A stretch of DNA of 64,000 bases from Rhodococcus opacus B4 (lineage in GTDB: Bacteria > Actinomycetota > Actinomycetes > Mycobacteriales > Mycobacteriaceae), in the NCBI RefSeq assembly GCF_000010805.1, contig NC_012522.1, forward strand, positions 2,170,001 to 2,234,000, given 5' to 3'. Of this stretch, positions 53,771 to 63,129 are shown piece by piece (position 1 is the stretch's first letter; every line of letters begins with the position of its first letter). The position numbers and the translations under genes were made by a program. The notes under the pieces were generated by a model, which made no database searches, had not been told where the DNA came from, and was given only the letters and a program-made list of their open reading frames with translations.

Positions 53771-54718
53771 ATGACCACCCCTCCCCGCAGCATCACCCTC
53801 CGCTTCCTCGCCGCACCCACCGAGGTCGCGACACTCGGAGGTGCGGTCCAGGGCGGCCGCATCCTCGAATGGATCGACAAGGCCGCATACGCCTGCGCGG
53901 TCGGCTGGAGCGGAAGCTACTGCGTCACCGCATACGTCGGAAACATCAAATTCACCCGGTCCATCGAGTCCGGACACCTCGTCGAGGTCGAGGCACGGCT
54001 CGTTCACACCGGGCGCTCCAGCATGCACATCCAGTGCACGGTGTCGTCCGCCGATCCTCGCACCGGACAGTTCACCGAGGCCAGCAACTGCCTGATCATC
54101 TTCGTGGCCGTCGACGACTCCGGAAAACCGACGACCGTACCGCCGTGGAAGCCCGTCACCGCCGCCGACCGCGCCGAGGCCGAGGAGGCCGTCATGCGCA
54201 TCGGCCTGCGGGCCGACATCGAAGAGGCGATGAGCAAGCAGAGCTACACCGACGCGGGCACCGCACCGGAATCACTGACCCGCTTCCTGGCCGCGCCCAC
54301 CGATGTCAACTGGGGCGGCAAGACTCACGGCGGCACCGTGATGCGCTGGATCGACGAGGCAGCCTACCTGTGCGGCACGTCGTGGAACGGCACCCCGTGC
54401 GTGTCCGTGTACGCCGGTGGTGTCCGGTTCTACCGTCCGATCCAGATCGGGCACGTCGTCGAGGTCGACGCCCGCCTGCTGCACACCGGCGCGCAGACCA
54501 TGCACATTTCGGTGCACGTGCGATCGGGCGACCCGCGCACGCGGGAAATGAACCTCACCACCCACTGCCTCACCGTCGTCGCCGCTGTGGACGACGCCGG
54601 CGCGGCGACGGCTGCGCGGCAATGGGTTCCGCAGTCCGACGAGGATCGCAAGCTTGAGGCGCACGCCCGCGAACTCATCGCCCTCCGCGACCGCGCGCGA
54701 ATCGGCGCCCTTGCGTAA
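53771..54718 (+). CDS. Acyl-CoA thioesterase with two hotdog domains
   Basis: 315 residues made of two repeats: about 8-120 and 168-285. Each has the pattern LRFLAAPT or TRFLAAPT, GGRILEWIDKAAY or GGTVMRWIDEAAY, and a strand ending SMHIQCTV or TMHISVHV. Such tandem hotdog folds hydrolyse acyl-CoA esters. Asp in the WIDxAAY helix is the usual catalytic residue in both halves. Divergent from the dioxygenase paralogue. Role in this cluster is not obvious; may relieve CoA trapping during aromatic growth. Confidence 0.88.
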   Translation: MTTPPRSITLRFLAAPTEVATLGGAVQGGRILEWIDKAAYACAVGWSGSYCVTAYVGNIKFTRSIESGHLVEVEARLVHTGRSSMHIQCTVSSADPRTGQFTEASNCLIIFVAVDDSGKPTTVPPWKPVTAADRAEAEEAVMRIGLRADIEEAMSKQSYTDAGTAPESLTRFLAAPTDVNWGGKTHGGTVMRWIDEAAYLCGTSWNGTPCVSVYAGGVRFYRPIQIGHVVEVDARLLHTGAQTMHISVHVRSGDPRTREMNLTTHCLTVVAAVDDAGAATAARQWVPQSDEDRKLEAHARELIALRDRARIGALA

Positions 54719-54769
54719 CCCGGCCGAGTAGCGTCACGGGAAAGCGTCTACCCGCGGAAGGAGCGGGAG

Positions 54770-56257
54770 ATGACCGGGTTCCGGGCGCTCGACATCCAGC
54801 TGTCGCGACGAGACGTCCTGCGTTGGGGTGCGAGCGCAGCCGTGCTCGGGTTGACCGCCGCCTGCTCGTCGAGCGAAGACACCGACTCTCCCGTCGGCCC
54901 TGATTCACCGCAGGTGCGGGCGTTCGCCGAGGCCGAGTCGCGGCGGTTTCCCGGCGGTCGACCGGTCGCCTACGAACTGACCGCGGCGCAGTCCGACGTC
55001 GACCTCGCAGGGACGCGCACCGCGGCGTGGCTGTACAACACGCAACTGCCGGGCCCGGTCCTGCGGGCGGACGTCGGCGATCGCGTCCAGGTGCGGTTCC
55101 GCAACCAACTCCCGGACCCGACGACGGTGCACTGGCACGGGCTGGCCATCCGCAACGACATGGACGGGGTCCCGGACGTCACCCAGGCCCCGATCCCGGC
55201 GGACACAGAGTTCGTCTACGACTTCATCCCGCCCGACCCCGGAACGTACTGGTATCACACGCACGGCGACCTCCAGCGCGGTCGCGGCCTGTACGGCGCG
55301 CTGATCGTCGACGACCCCGGAGCACCCGCGGACTACGACGCCGAGTTCGTCGTCGTGCTGTCCGACTGGCTGACCGAGCGCACACCGACGCAGGTCTTCG
55401 ACGAGCTGAGGGGCGGAATGTCCCCGATGCCCGGCCCCGACATGACGTCGGCCGCGCTCGGCGGCGACGCCGGGGACGTGCGGTATCCGGTGTACCTCGT
55501 GAACGGCCGACCTCCCGCCGACCCGGTGGTCTTCACGGCGCGCGCGGGGCAGCGCGCCCGGATCCGGCTGATCAACGCCGGCGACGACACGGCGTTCCGG
55601 GTCGCGCTGGGTGGCCACCGGCTGACCGTCACGGACACGGACGGGTTCCCGGTCGAACCGGTCGTCACCGACTCGGTCCTCATCGGGATGGGCGAACGGT
55701 ACGACGCCGTCGTCACCCTGCGGGACGGGGTGTTCCCACTGGTCGCGGTCGCCGACGCGAAGGGCGCGCAGGGATTCGCGGTGGTCCGCACCGGGGGCGG
55801 CGTGGCCCCCGATGCTTCGGTGCTCCCCGCCGAGCTCGCGGCACCGCCGCTCACCGTGGCCGACCTGAGTGCCACCGAGGCTGCCCGACTACCGGTTCTC
55901 GACCCGGCCGTCACCCTGGAGGCGTCGCTCGGCGGCGACATGAAGAAATACACGTGGACGGTGAACGGCCAGGCGTATCCCGACCACACACCCCTGACGG
56001 TGCACTCCGATCAGCGGGTTCGGCTGGTCTACACGAACACGACGATGATGTGGCACCCCATGCACCTGCACGGGCACACGTTCGCGGTGGCCCGGATGGA
56101 CGGTTCCGGGCCGCGGAAGGACACCGTGATCGTGCTCCCCGGCCAGACCGTCGCCGCCGACATCGACACGACCAACCCGGGGCAGTGGATCACGCACTGC
56201 CACAACGACTATCACCTTGCCGCCGGGATGGCGACCATCTTCTCCTACGTCGACTGA
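54770..56257 (+). CDS. Multicopper oxidase, Tat-type lipoprotein
   Basis: 495 residues. N-terminus SRRDVLRWGASAAVLGLTAAC combines a twin-Arg motif with a lipobox Cys (about 32), so a folded exported lipoprotein. Copper sites: HWHG and YHTHGD (type 2/3), HPMHLHGHTF and HCHNDYHLAAGM (type 1/2/3). Met at the end of the last motif gives a higher-potential type 1 centre. Could act as a laccase or cuprous oxidase outside the membrane. Next to aromatic catabolic genes but transcribed separately, 51 bp after the thioesterase. Confidence 0.92.
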   Translation: MTGFRALDIQLSRRDVLRWGASAAVLGLTAACSSSEDTDSPVGPDSPQVRAFAEAESRRFPGGRPVAYELTAAQSDVDLAGTRTAAWLYNTQLPGPVLRADVGDRVQVRFRNQLPDPTTVHWHGLAIRNDMDGVPDVTQAPIPADTEFVYDFIPPDPGTYWYHTHGDLQRGRGLYGALIVDDPGAPADYDAEFVVVLSDWLTERTPTQVFDELRGGMSPMPGPDMTSAALGGDAGDVRYPVYLVNGRPPADPVVFTARAGQRARIRLINAGDDTAFRVALGGHRLTVTDTDGFPVEPVVTDSVLIGMGERYDAVVTLRDGVFPLVAVADAKGAQGFAVVRTGGGVAPDASVLPAELAAPPLTVADLSATEAARLPVLDPAVTLEASLGGDMKKYTWTVNGQAYPDHTPLTVHSDQRVRLVYTNTTMMWHPMHLHGHTFAVARMDGSGPRKDTVIVLPGQTVAADIDTTNPGQWITHCHNDYHLAAGMATIFSYVD

Positions 56258-56267
56258 GCCCGAGCCG

Positions 56268-57206
56268 TCAGCCCCGCAGGACCTCGGACGGCGCCGTCCC
56301 GTACTTCTTGCGGAACGCCGCGGCGAACCGGCCCGTGTGGGTGAATCCCCACCGCATCGCCACGTCGGCGACGGTGACCTGGCTGTCTGCCCGCAGCAGG
56401 TCGTCGTGCACGCGTTCGAGTCGCACGTCCAGCAGGTAGTCGCGGGGGCTCACCCCGACATAGTCGCGGAACCCTTCCTGCAGCCGGCGCACGCTGACCC
56501 CGGCGACCTCGGCCATGTCGGCCGCAGTCCAGGCGCGGGACGGGTCGGCGTGGATCTCGTCGACCACCCGCTTCACGATCCGCGGACGCGCGCACCCCAC
56601 TCCGGCCCCGTCGTCCGGGACCGCGGCGAGCACGAGCGCGGTGGTGACCGCACCCGACAACTGCTCCGCGACGAGCGCGTTGTTCAGCACCCCGTCCGAC
56701 TCCAGCATCTGGTTCAGCAGCGACCGCACCAGAGCGAGCCAACTCGCGCCGTTCTCCGTGGTCACATCGATCTGCGGGGGGAGCCGGATGTCGGGCCGGG
56801 CGAGGATCCGCGACATTTCCCGGTGCAGGTGGTCCCGGTCGACGCGGACCCCGATGATGGAGCACTCCTCGCTCCAGTTGGTGATGAGCGTCGACGTGTC
56901 GGGCGGGCAGATCGTCCCGGAACCCGGCGCCGAGAGCACCTCGTTCCTGCCGGTCACCGACTCCAGGTGCCCCGACAGCGGGACGTTGACGGCGTACGCG
57001 CCGGGGTGGTCGGACCGGATCGACACGTCCGCACCCCAGCCGATGTGCGTGATCTTCACCGGGCCCAGCTCCACGGCCTCCGCGACCGTATTGGTCGCCT
57101 TCGACCTGCTCAGCGGCGTGAGGGTGTGCGGGAAGTACACGTCCGACACGACGTGCGATGCCTCGTCCCAATCCTCGGGGCGGGAAATCTTCGACGTGGC
57201 CGACAT
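56268..57206 (-). CDS. pheR: AraC-family activator of the phenol hydroxylase genes
   Basis: 312 residues. N-terminal ligand domain with GWGADVSIRSDHPGAYAVNV, and C-terminal double helix-turn-helix (AWTAADMAEVAGVSVRRLQEGF and VADVAMRWGFTHTGRFAAAFRKKYG). Divergent from pheA2-pheA1, matching the pheR-pheA layout known in rhodococci. A very similar paralogue controls gcoA 2.4 kb away. Direct repeats spaced 20 bp in the gap are its likely sites. Long upstream frame (to 58640) is a shadow. Name by context. Confidence 0.88.
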   Translation of the reverse strand: MSATSKISRPEDWDEASHVVSDVYFPHTLTPLSRSKATNTVAEAVELGPVKITHIGWGADVSIRSDHPGAYAVNVPLSGHLESVTGRNEVLSAPGSGTICPPDTSTLITNWSEECSIIGVRVDRDHLHREMSRILARPDIRLPPQIDVTTENGASWLALVRSLLNQMLESDGVLNNALVAEQLSGAVTTALVLAAVPDDGAGVGCARPRIVKRVVDEIHADPSRAWTAADMAEVAGVSVRRLQEGFRDYVGVSPRDYLLDVRLERVHDDLLRADSQVTVADVAMRWGFTHTGRFAAAFRKKYGTAPSEVLRG

Positions 57207-57271
57207 GGCACCAGTGTGACCGCGCACACTCCGCAATGCAATCGAGGCCCCCGCCCCAACTCGCCGCGCAA

Positions 57272-57326
57272 AGCGGATCACCTCCGCGCTCAGCGGATCG
57301 ACGCCCCGTTCCCCCGGTCGTACGTT
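57272..57326 (+). promoter_or_regulatory. AraC direct repeats and promoter of pheA2
   Basis: AGCGGATCACC at 57272-57282 and AGCGGATCGAC at 57292-57302, exactly 20 bp apart. -10-like TACGTT at 57321-57326, so the second repeat overlaps the -35 position, as for class II AraC activators. The same geometry precedes gcoA. Confidence 0.65.
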
Positions 57327-57371
57327 CGTCCGTACCTCAACAGCGCCCGGACAGGAAGGGAGGCTCCGAAC

Positions 57372-57932
57372 ATGGAGCAGCGCGAACTCCGGAACATTTT
57401 CGGGCAGTTTGCCAGCGGAGTCACGGTCATCACGTGCGCCAACTCCGAGGGCCTGCCGCACGGGGCGACGGTCACCGCCTTCACCGCCGTCTCGATCGAG
57501 CCGAGACTGTGCCAGGTCACCCTGACCCGAAAGTCGAAGGCCTGCAACTACTTGAGCAAGTCGCCGTTCGCCGTCAACATCCTCGCCGCGGACCAGGTGG
57601 ACACCGCGATGCATTTCGCCGGGCGCCCGCAGAATCCCGAACCCGTGTGGGCCGACGGACCGACCGCCCCGATCATCTGCGGCGCCGCCGCCACGCTGTC
57701 CTGCGAGCCGTGGGCGGAGTACGACGGCGGCGACCACATCATCTTCATCGGTGAGATCGTCGCCGCCGAATCCAGCGGCAAGGATCCGCTGCTGTTCTAC
57801 CGGAGCACCTTCCACGCTCTCGGCTCGCCGTCCGCGTCGGCCGCGTGGAACGGATCGATGGACGATCCGCACAACGGGTGGTTCGACTCCAGCACCTCCT
57901 TCACCCCGTTCCACCTCCAGCCCACCCACTGA
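57372..57932 (+). CDS. pheA2: Phenol hydroxylase flavin reductase component
   Basis: 186 residues, HpaC-type flavin reductase: FGQFASGVTVITCANSEG, then PRLCQVTLTRKSKACNYLSKS and a His near HIIFIGEIV. Supplies reduced FAD to the oxygenase PheA1. Strong leader AGGAAGGGAGG. First gene of pheA2-pheA1, divergent from the AraC regulator. Size matches the PheA2 of rhodococci. Confidence 0.9.
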   Translation: MEQRELRNIFGQFASGVTVITCANSEGLPHGATVTAFTAVSIEPRLCQVTLTRKSKACNYLSKSPFAVNILAADQVDTAMHFAGRPQNPEPVWADGPTAPIICGAAATLSCEPWAEYDGGDHIIFIGEIVAAESSGKDPLLFYRSTFHALGSPSASAAWNGSMDDPHNGWFDSSTSFTPFHLQPTH

Positions 57933-57950
57933 TCCGAAAGGACTTCCGAC

Positions 57951-59567
57951 ATGACCACCACCGAAAGCGCACCCGAGACCGCGCTCGACCCGACGAAGGT
58001 CAACCCCGCCGCGGACTGTGAGGCCAACCGCACCGCGAACTTCGCCACCCGCCCGATGACCGGCGACGAGTACATCGAGTCGCTGCGCGACGACCGCGAG
58101 ATCTGGTTGCACGGCGAGCGTGTCGAGGACGTCACCACGCATCCGGCGTTCCGCAACCCGATCCGGATGACCGCCCGCCTCTACGACTCGATGCACACCG
58201 GTGAGCACGTCGAGAAGGTCACCACCTCCACCGACACCGGCAACGGCGGCGTGACGATGCCGTTCTTCAAGGCACCGAAGTCCTCCGACGACCTGCTGAA
58301 GGAACGCGACGCCATCGCCACCTGGGCGCGGATGACGTATGGCTGGATGGGCCGCAGCCCCGACTACAAGGCGTCCTTCCTCGGCACCCTGCACGCGAAC
58401 AAGGAGCTGTACTCGCCGTTCCAGGACAACGCCGAACGCTGGTACAAGGAATCGCAGGAGAAGGTCCTGTACTGGAACCACGCGATCATCAACCCGCCCG
58501 TCGACCGCCAGCTGCCGCCGGACGAGGTCGGCGACGTGTTCATGAAGGTGGAGAAGGAAACCGACGCCGGCCTCATCGTCTCCGGCGCCAAGGTCGTCGC
58601 CACCGGATCGGCGATCACCAACTACAACTTCATCGCGCACTACGGGCTGCCGATCAAGAAGAAGGAATTCGCCCTCATCTGCACCGTCCCGATGGACGCG
58701 CCGGGCGTGAAACTGATCTGCCGGTCTTCATTCACCCAGAACGCGGCCGTCATGGGCACCCCGTTCGACTACCCCCTGTCGAGCCGGATGGACGAGAACG
58801 ACACCATCTTCATCTTCGACAAGGTGCTCGTGCCGTGGGAGAACGTCTTCATGTACGGCGACGTGGACAAGATCAACGGCTTCTTCCCGCAGTCGGGTTT
58901 CCTGCCCCGCTTCACGTTCCAGGGCTGCACCCGTCTCGCGGTGAAGCTCGACTTCATCGCCGGCATGCTGATGAAGGCGCTCGACGCCACCGGGGCGGGC
59001 GGTTTCCGCGGTGTGCAGACCCGCGTCGGTGAAGTGATCGGCTGGCGAAACCTGTTCTGGTCACTCACCGAATCCATGGCACGCAACCCCGAACCGTGGA
59101 TCGGCGACACCGTCATCCCCAAGCTCGAATACGGTCTCACGTACCGCATGTTCATGATCCAGGGCTACCCGCGGATCAAGGAGATCATCGAACAGGACGT
59201 CGCGTCCGGACTGATCTACCTGCCCTCGAGCGCCCGCGACTTCAAGAGCCCCGACGTGCGCCCGTACCTCGACAAGTACGTCCGCGGCTCCGACGGCATG
59301 ACCGCCGTCGAACGCGTCAAGATCATGAAGGCGCTGTGGGATTCGATCGGCAGCGAGTTCGGTGGCCGCCACGAACTGTACGAGCGCAACTACTCCGGCA
59401 ACCACGAAAACGTCAAGGCCGAACTGCTGTTCGCCGCCGAGAACCGTGGCGACGTCGCCTCCATGAAGGGCTTCGCCGAGCAGTGCCTGTCCGAGTACGA
59501 CCTCGACGGCTGGACGGTGCCCGACCTGGTCGGCAACGACGACGTCTCGTACTTCGGTAACAAGTAG
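57951..59567 (+). CDS. pheA1: Phenol 2-monooxygenase, oxygenase component
   Basis: 538 residues, HpaB family. Key features: [17 protein letters not shown] (flavin site), [15 protein letters not shown], and YSGNHENVK near the C-terminus. Reduced-FAD-dependent ortho hydroxylation of phenol to catechol, which feeds catABC. Length matches Rhodococcus PheA1 (about 540). Starts 18 bp after pheA2. Could also act on chlorophenols or cresols. Confidence 0.9.
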   Translation: MTTTESAPETALDPTKVNPAADCEANRTANFATRPMTGDEYIESLRDDREIWLHGERVEDVTTHPAFRNPIRMTARLYDSMHTGEHVEKVTTSTDTGNGGVTMPFFKAPKSSDDLLKERDAIATWARMTYGWMGRSPDYKASFLGTLHANKELYSPFQDNAERWYKESQEKVLYWNHAIINPPVDRQLPPDEVGDVFMKVEKETDAGLIVSGAKVVATGSAITNYNFIAHYGLPIKKKEFALICTVPMDAPGVKLICRSSFTQNAAVMGTPFDYPLSSRMDENDTIFIFDKVLVPWENVFMYGDVDKINGFFPQSGFLPRFTFQGCTRLAVKLDFIAGMLMKALDATGAGGFRGVQTRVGEVIGWRNLFWSLTESMARNPEPWIGDTVIPKLEYGLTYRMFMIQGYPRIKEIIEQDVASGLIYLPSSARDFKSPDVRPYLDKYVRGSDGMTAVERVKIMKALWDSIGSEFGGRHELYERNYSGNHENVKAELLFAAENRGDVASMKGFAEQCLSEYDLDGWTVPDLVGNDDVSYFGNK

Positions 59568-59581
59568 TCACATACGCGCAC

Positions 59582-59614
59582 TCCCCGTCAGAAGCGAATC
59601 AGCTCTGACGGGGA
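59582..59614. terminator. Terminator between pheA1 and gcoR
   Basis: Perfect 11-bp stem (59582-59592 with 59604-59614), 11-base loop, short T run after. Serves convergent pheA1 and the AraC gene, whose stop lies in the 5' arm. Confidence 0.75.
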
Positions 59615-60535
59615 TTTGCCGTACCTCCGGCGGTAGGCCGCGGAGAACCGGCCCGCGTGCGTGAAACCCCACCGCGCAGCGACTTCGGAGACGGTGACAC
59701 TCGAACCCCGCGCCTTCAGGTCGTCATGGGCGCGACTCAGCCGGATGTCGAGGAGGCACTCGGACGGGCTGCGCCCGACATACTGACGGAACCCCTCCTG
59801 CAACCGGCGGACACTGGTACCCGCCAACTCGGCCATGTCGGCCGCGGTCCAGGCACGGGCCGGGTCGTCGTGGAGTCCGTCGAGGACCCGTTTGACGATC
59901 CGCGGTCGCGGGGCGCTCGGGCAGGTCTCGCCGTCCGGGGTGACGGCGAGGACGAACGCCGACGTGATCGCGCCGGCGAGTTGCGGGCCGACCACCGGGT
60001 TCGCGAGGAGGTCGGCCGGCTCCCGCAGTTGCGCGGTCAGTGAGCGCACCAGGCGGAACCAGCTGTTTTCCGCAGCACCGGTGAGATCGAGCTGCGCCGG
60101 GAGAGACAACCCGGGCCGCAAGTCGGAGCCGAGGATCCGGTCGGCCTCCTGCTCGAGGTAATCGCCGTCGAACTTCACGCCGAGCACCGAGCAATCGCCG
60201 CTCCACCGGGTGATCAGGGTCGGCTCGTCCGCCCGGAAGACGGTCGCCTGCCCCGGACGCGACACCACCGTGCCGCCCGGCGAACAGGACTCCAGCGAAC
60301 CGGACAGCGGGATGTTGACCTCGTACGCGCCCGGATAGTCGCATTCGATCGACACGTCCGCGCCCCAGCCGAGCCTGCCGAGGGTGACGGGACCGAAGTC
60401 GACGGTCCGCATCGACAAGGTCATCGCACCGCCCGACGACAGGTCGGTCAGCGTATGCGGAAAATACGCACCGGCCACCGCTCTCGACGCCGCATCCCAG
60501 TCCCGGGTCTCGGTGATCGTCGATGCCATCGTCAT
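59588..60535 (-). CDS. AraC-family activator of the O-demethylase genes
   Basis: 315 residues. Same layout as the pheR-like gene: ligand domain GWGADVSIECDYPGAYEVNI and a double helix-turn-helix (AWTAADMAELAGTSVRRLQEGF, VSEVAARWGFTHAGRFSAAYRRRYG). Paralogue by extensive shared stretches. Divergent from gcoA-gcoB. ATG 60535 or 60529 are both possible. Likely activates gcoAB with guaiacol or a related methoxyphenol. Confidence 0.87.
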   Translation of the reverse strand: MTMASTITETRDWDAASRAVAGAYFPHTLTDLSSGGAMTLSMRTVDFGPVTLGRLGWGADVSIECDYPGAYEVNIPLSGSLESCSPGGTVVSRPGQATVFRADEPTLITRWSGDCSVLGVKFDGDYLEQEADRILGSDLRPGLSLPAQLDLTGAAENSWFRLVRSLTAQLREPADLLANPVVGPQLAGAITSAFVLAVTPDGETCPSAPRPRIVKRVLDGLHDDPARAWTAADMAELAGTSVRRLQEGFRQYVGRSPSECLLDIRLSRAHDDLKARGSSVTVSEVAARWGFTHAGRFSAAYRRRYGKSPSELIRF

Positions 60536-60633
60536 GCACCTGCCTCGCTGAAGAATCTCTTCCGACCCATTCAAGCTGCGCCGGGACTCCGAGTCGAGGA
60601 TAACTGAGATGCCGGTCACAACTTGTCGCGCAC

Positions 60634-60689
60634 ATCGTCCAGACCCCGCGCAGATCGGCTAGACGGCCCGCCGGCCTGCGCAATACGTT
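60634..60689 (+). promoter_or_regulatory. AraC direct repeats and promoter of gcoA
   Basis: ATCGTCCAGAC (60634-60644) and ATCGGCTAGAC (60654-60664), 20 bp apart, and -10-like TACGTT at 60684-60689. Geometry repeats that of the pheA2 promoter: second repeat start to -10 start is 30 bp here and 29 there. Confidence 0.65.
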
Positions 60690-60740
60690 CTCCCCCACAC
60701 GCCACGGCCACGAAAGCTGTTTCGGAAGAGGAGAATTGAC

Positions 60741-61952
60741 ATGACCGCCACGCTGTCCTGGATCGACGAGATCACGATGACGGAACTCGAGCGCAACCCG
60801 TACCCGGTCTACGAACGGCTGCGCGCCGAGGCACCGCTGGCGTACGTCCCGGTCCTCGGTTCGTTCGTCGCGACCACCGCCGACCTGTGCCGCACCATAG
60901 CCAACAGCCCCGACTTCGAGGGGATCATCACGAAGGCCGGCGGACGCACGTTCGGCCACCCGGCGGTGATCGGGGTCAACGGTGAGATCCATCGCGACCT
61001 CCGGTCGATGGTCGACCCCGCGCTGCAACCGTCGGAGGTGGATCGGTGGGTCGACGGACTCGTCCGGCCCATCGCGCGACGCTACGTGGAACAGTTCGAG
61101 AACGACGGAAAGGCCGATCTGGTGTCGCAGTACTGCGAGCCGGTCAGTGTGCGCGCGCTCGGTGATCTGCTGGGCCTGAACGACGTCAGCTCGGACACGT
61201 TGCGCGACTGGTTCCACCGGCTGTCCAACTCCTTCACCAACGCGGGCGTCGACGCGAACGGAGAATTCACGAACCCGGAAGGGTTCGTGCAGGGCGACGA
61301 GGCGAAGGCCGAGATCCGCGCGGTCGTCGATCCGCTCATCGACAAGTGGATCGTCGACCCCGACGACAGCGCCATCTCGCACTGGCTGCACGACGGCATG
61401 CCCGAGGGGCAGGTCCGCGACCGCGAGTACATCTACCCCACCCTGTTCGTCTACCTGCTGGGCGCGATGCAGGAACCCGGACACGGCATGGCGTCGACGC
61501 TCGTGGGTCTGTTCACCCGCCCCGAGCAGTTGGAGGCCGTCGTCGACGAACCCGCCCTGATTCCGCGGGCGATCTCCGAGGGAATGCGCTGGACCTCCCC
61601 GATATGGTCCGCCACCGCCCGCATCAGCACCCGGGACGTCACGCTCGGGGACGTGTTCCTGCCCGAGGGATCCGTCGTGCTGCTGTCCTACGGTTCGGCC
61701 AACCACGACACCGCCGTCTACGACGCCCCCACCGACTACGACATGACGCGTCCCCCGCTCCCCCACCTGGCGTTCGGTTCCGGCAACCACGCGTGTGCGG
61801 GCATCTACTTCGCCAACCACGTGTGCCGGATCGGCCTGGAGGAGCTGTTCGAGGCGATCCCGAACCTCGAACGCGACGCCGGTGCGGACGTCGAGTTCTG
61901 GGGCTGGGGTTTCCGCGGTCCGACCGCACTGCGGACCACGTGGGAGGTGTAG
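60741..61952 (+). CDS. gcoA: Aromatic O-demethylase, cytochrome P450 (CYP255A/GcoA type)
   Basis: 403 residues. Very close by eye to GcoA of Amycolatopsis: [52 protein letters not shown] I helix and the heme loop [16 protein letters not shown]. The I helix lacks the common Gly-x-Glu/Asp-Thr-Thr. Demethylates guaiacol (and related methoxyphenols) to catechol plus formaldehyde. Followed directly by its reductase gcoB. Divergent from an AraC activator. Confidence 0.93.
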   Translation: MTATLSWIDEITMTELERNPYPVYERLRAEAPLAYVPVLGSFVATTADLCRTIANSPDFEGIITKAGGRTFGHPAVIGVNGEIHRDLRSMVDPALQPSEVDRWVDGLVRPIARRYVEQFENDGKADLVSQYCEPVSVRALGDLLGLNDVSSDTLRDWFHRLSNSFTNAGVDANGEFTNPEGFVQGDEAKAEIRAVVDPLIDKWIVDPDDSAISHWLHDGMPEGQVRDREYIYPTLFVYLLGAMQEPGHGMASTLVGLFTRPEQLEAVVDEPALIPRAISEGMRWTSPIWSATARISTRDVTLGDVFLPEGSVVLLSYGSANHDTAVYDAPTDYDMTRPPLPHLAFGSGNHACAGIYFANHVCRIGLEELFEAIPNLERDAGADVEFWGWGFRGPTALRTTWEV

Positions 61953-61954
61953 CC

Positions 61955-62950
61955 GTGACCTTCACCGTCTCGGTCGGCACCGACAGCGTGGAGTGCCGAC
62001 CCGACCAGCCGATACTGGACGCATTCCTCCGCGGCAGCGTGTGGATGCCCAACTCGTGCAATCAGGGCACGTGCGGGACGTGCAAGCTGCGGGTGGTGTC
62101 GGGGACCGTCGACCACGGACCGTCGCCCGAGAACACCCTGACCCCGGCCGAGCGCGAGCAGGGGTTCGCGCTGGCCTGCCAGGCGACCCCGTGCAGCGAC
62201 GCGGTGGTCGAACGCCTGGACGCGGCGCCCGCGGGCGACATCCACGCACTGCGGGACCTCGTCGGCACCGTGAGCGCGATCGACGACATCGCCCGCGACA
62301 CGAGGCGCGTTCTCGTCACGCTCGACGGCCCGCTCGAATTCTCGGCGGGCCAGTACGTCGAACTTCGGATACCCGGCACCGGCCGTGGTCGCCAGTACTC
62401 GATGGCGAACACGCCGGGCGAGTCGAAACTGCTCGAGTTCCACATCCGAAGGCAGCCGGGTGGCGCGGCGACGGACGGCTGGGTGTTCGGCTCGATGTCC
62501 GTCGGTGAGCGCGTGGACATGGTGGGCCCGCTCGGCGACTTCCGGCTCGATCCGGAGGACGAAAGTCCGATGATCCTGCTCGGCGGCGGAACCGGACTCG
62601 CCCCGCTGAAATCGATAGCTCGCCAGGCACTCACGTCGGAGCCGGACCGCGTGGTCCACCTGTACCACGGCGTGCGCGGGGAAGCCGACCTGTACGACGT
62701 CGACCTGCTGCGGGAATGGGAGCGAGAGCACCCGGGTTTCCGATACGTTCCGTGCCTGAGCGACGAGACGTGGTCCGGGCGGTCCGGTTACGTCACCGAT
62801 GCGTTCGTGGAGGATTTCGACACCTGTCGCGGCCACTCCGGGTACCTGTGCGGGCCGCCCGCGATGGTCGACGCCGGCATCAAGGCGTTCAAGCGCAGGC
62901 GGATGGCTCCGCGGCGGATTTTCCGGGAGAAGTTCACGTCCGCCGTCTGA
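61955..62950 (+). CDS. gcoB: GcoB-type reductase of the O-demethylase (2Fe-2S, FAD, NADH)
   Basis: 331 residues. N-terminal plant-type 2Fe-2S ferredoxin with CNQGTCGTCKLRV and a later LACQ Cys, FAD domain with RQYSMANTPGE and NADH domain with GGGTGLAPLKS and CGPPAMVDAG. A single-chain three-domain reductase that feeds electrons to GcoA. GTG start with GGAGG seven bases upstream, two bases after the gcoA stop. Confidence 0.93.
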   Translation: MTFTVSVGTDSVECRPDQPILDAFLRGSVWMPNSCNQGTCGTCKLRVVSGTVDHGPSPENTLTPAEREQGFALACQATPCSDAVVERLDAAPAGDIHALRDLVGTVSAIDDIARDTRRVLVTLDGPLEFSAGQYVELRIPGTGRGRQYSMANTPGESKLLEFHIRRQPGGAATDGWVFGSMSVGERVDMVGPLGDFRLDPEDESPMILLGGGTGLAPLKSIARQALTSEPDRVVHLYHGVRGEADLYDVDLLREWEREHPGFRYVPCLSDETWSGRSGYVTDAFVEDFDTCRGHSGYLCGPPAMVDAGIKAFKRRRMAPRRIFREKFTSAV

Positions 62951-62962
62951 TCACGGCTCCGA

Positions 62963-62995
62963 CGCACACCGGGGCCCTCGGGACCCCGGTGTGCG
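62963..62995 (+). terminator. Terminator after gcoB
   Basis: Perfect 12-bp GC-rich stem (62963-62974 with 62984-62995) and a nine-base loop, 12 bp after the gcoB stop. No U tract. Confidence 0.7.
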
Positions 62996-63036
62996 GATGC
63001 CGAACACGTCCTAGTCAGTACTCGGTAAATGCCTAG

Positions 63037-63052
63037 TGTGATGCAGCGCACA
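63037..63052 (+). promoter_or_regulatory. Crp/GlxR-like site upstream of benA
   Basis: TGTGA-TGCAGC-GCACA, four of five bases in the right arm, about 78 bp before the benA start. Weaker than the catA copies. The remaining 62951-63129 space shows no gene. Confidence 0.4.
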
Positions 63053-63129
63053 GGCTGCAAGAGTGGAATCCATTGCCGGACCCGGGCGCCCTCGCAGGGC
63101 GCAAGCCCCCGGAGATCTTGGAGGATCCC

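Noticed and set aside
57216-57231. GTGTG-N6-CACAC as a Crp-like site near pheR
   Set aside because: Arms do not fit TGTGA/TCACA when aligned; kept only as a weak inverted repeat.
56268-58640. 790-residue frame extending the AraC gene backward over pheA2-pheA1
   Set aside because: The part beyond 57206 is antisense to the phenol hydroxylase genes and has shadow composition.
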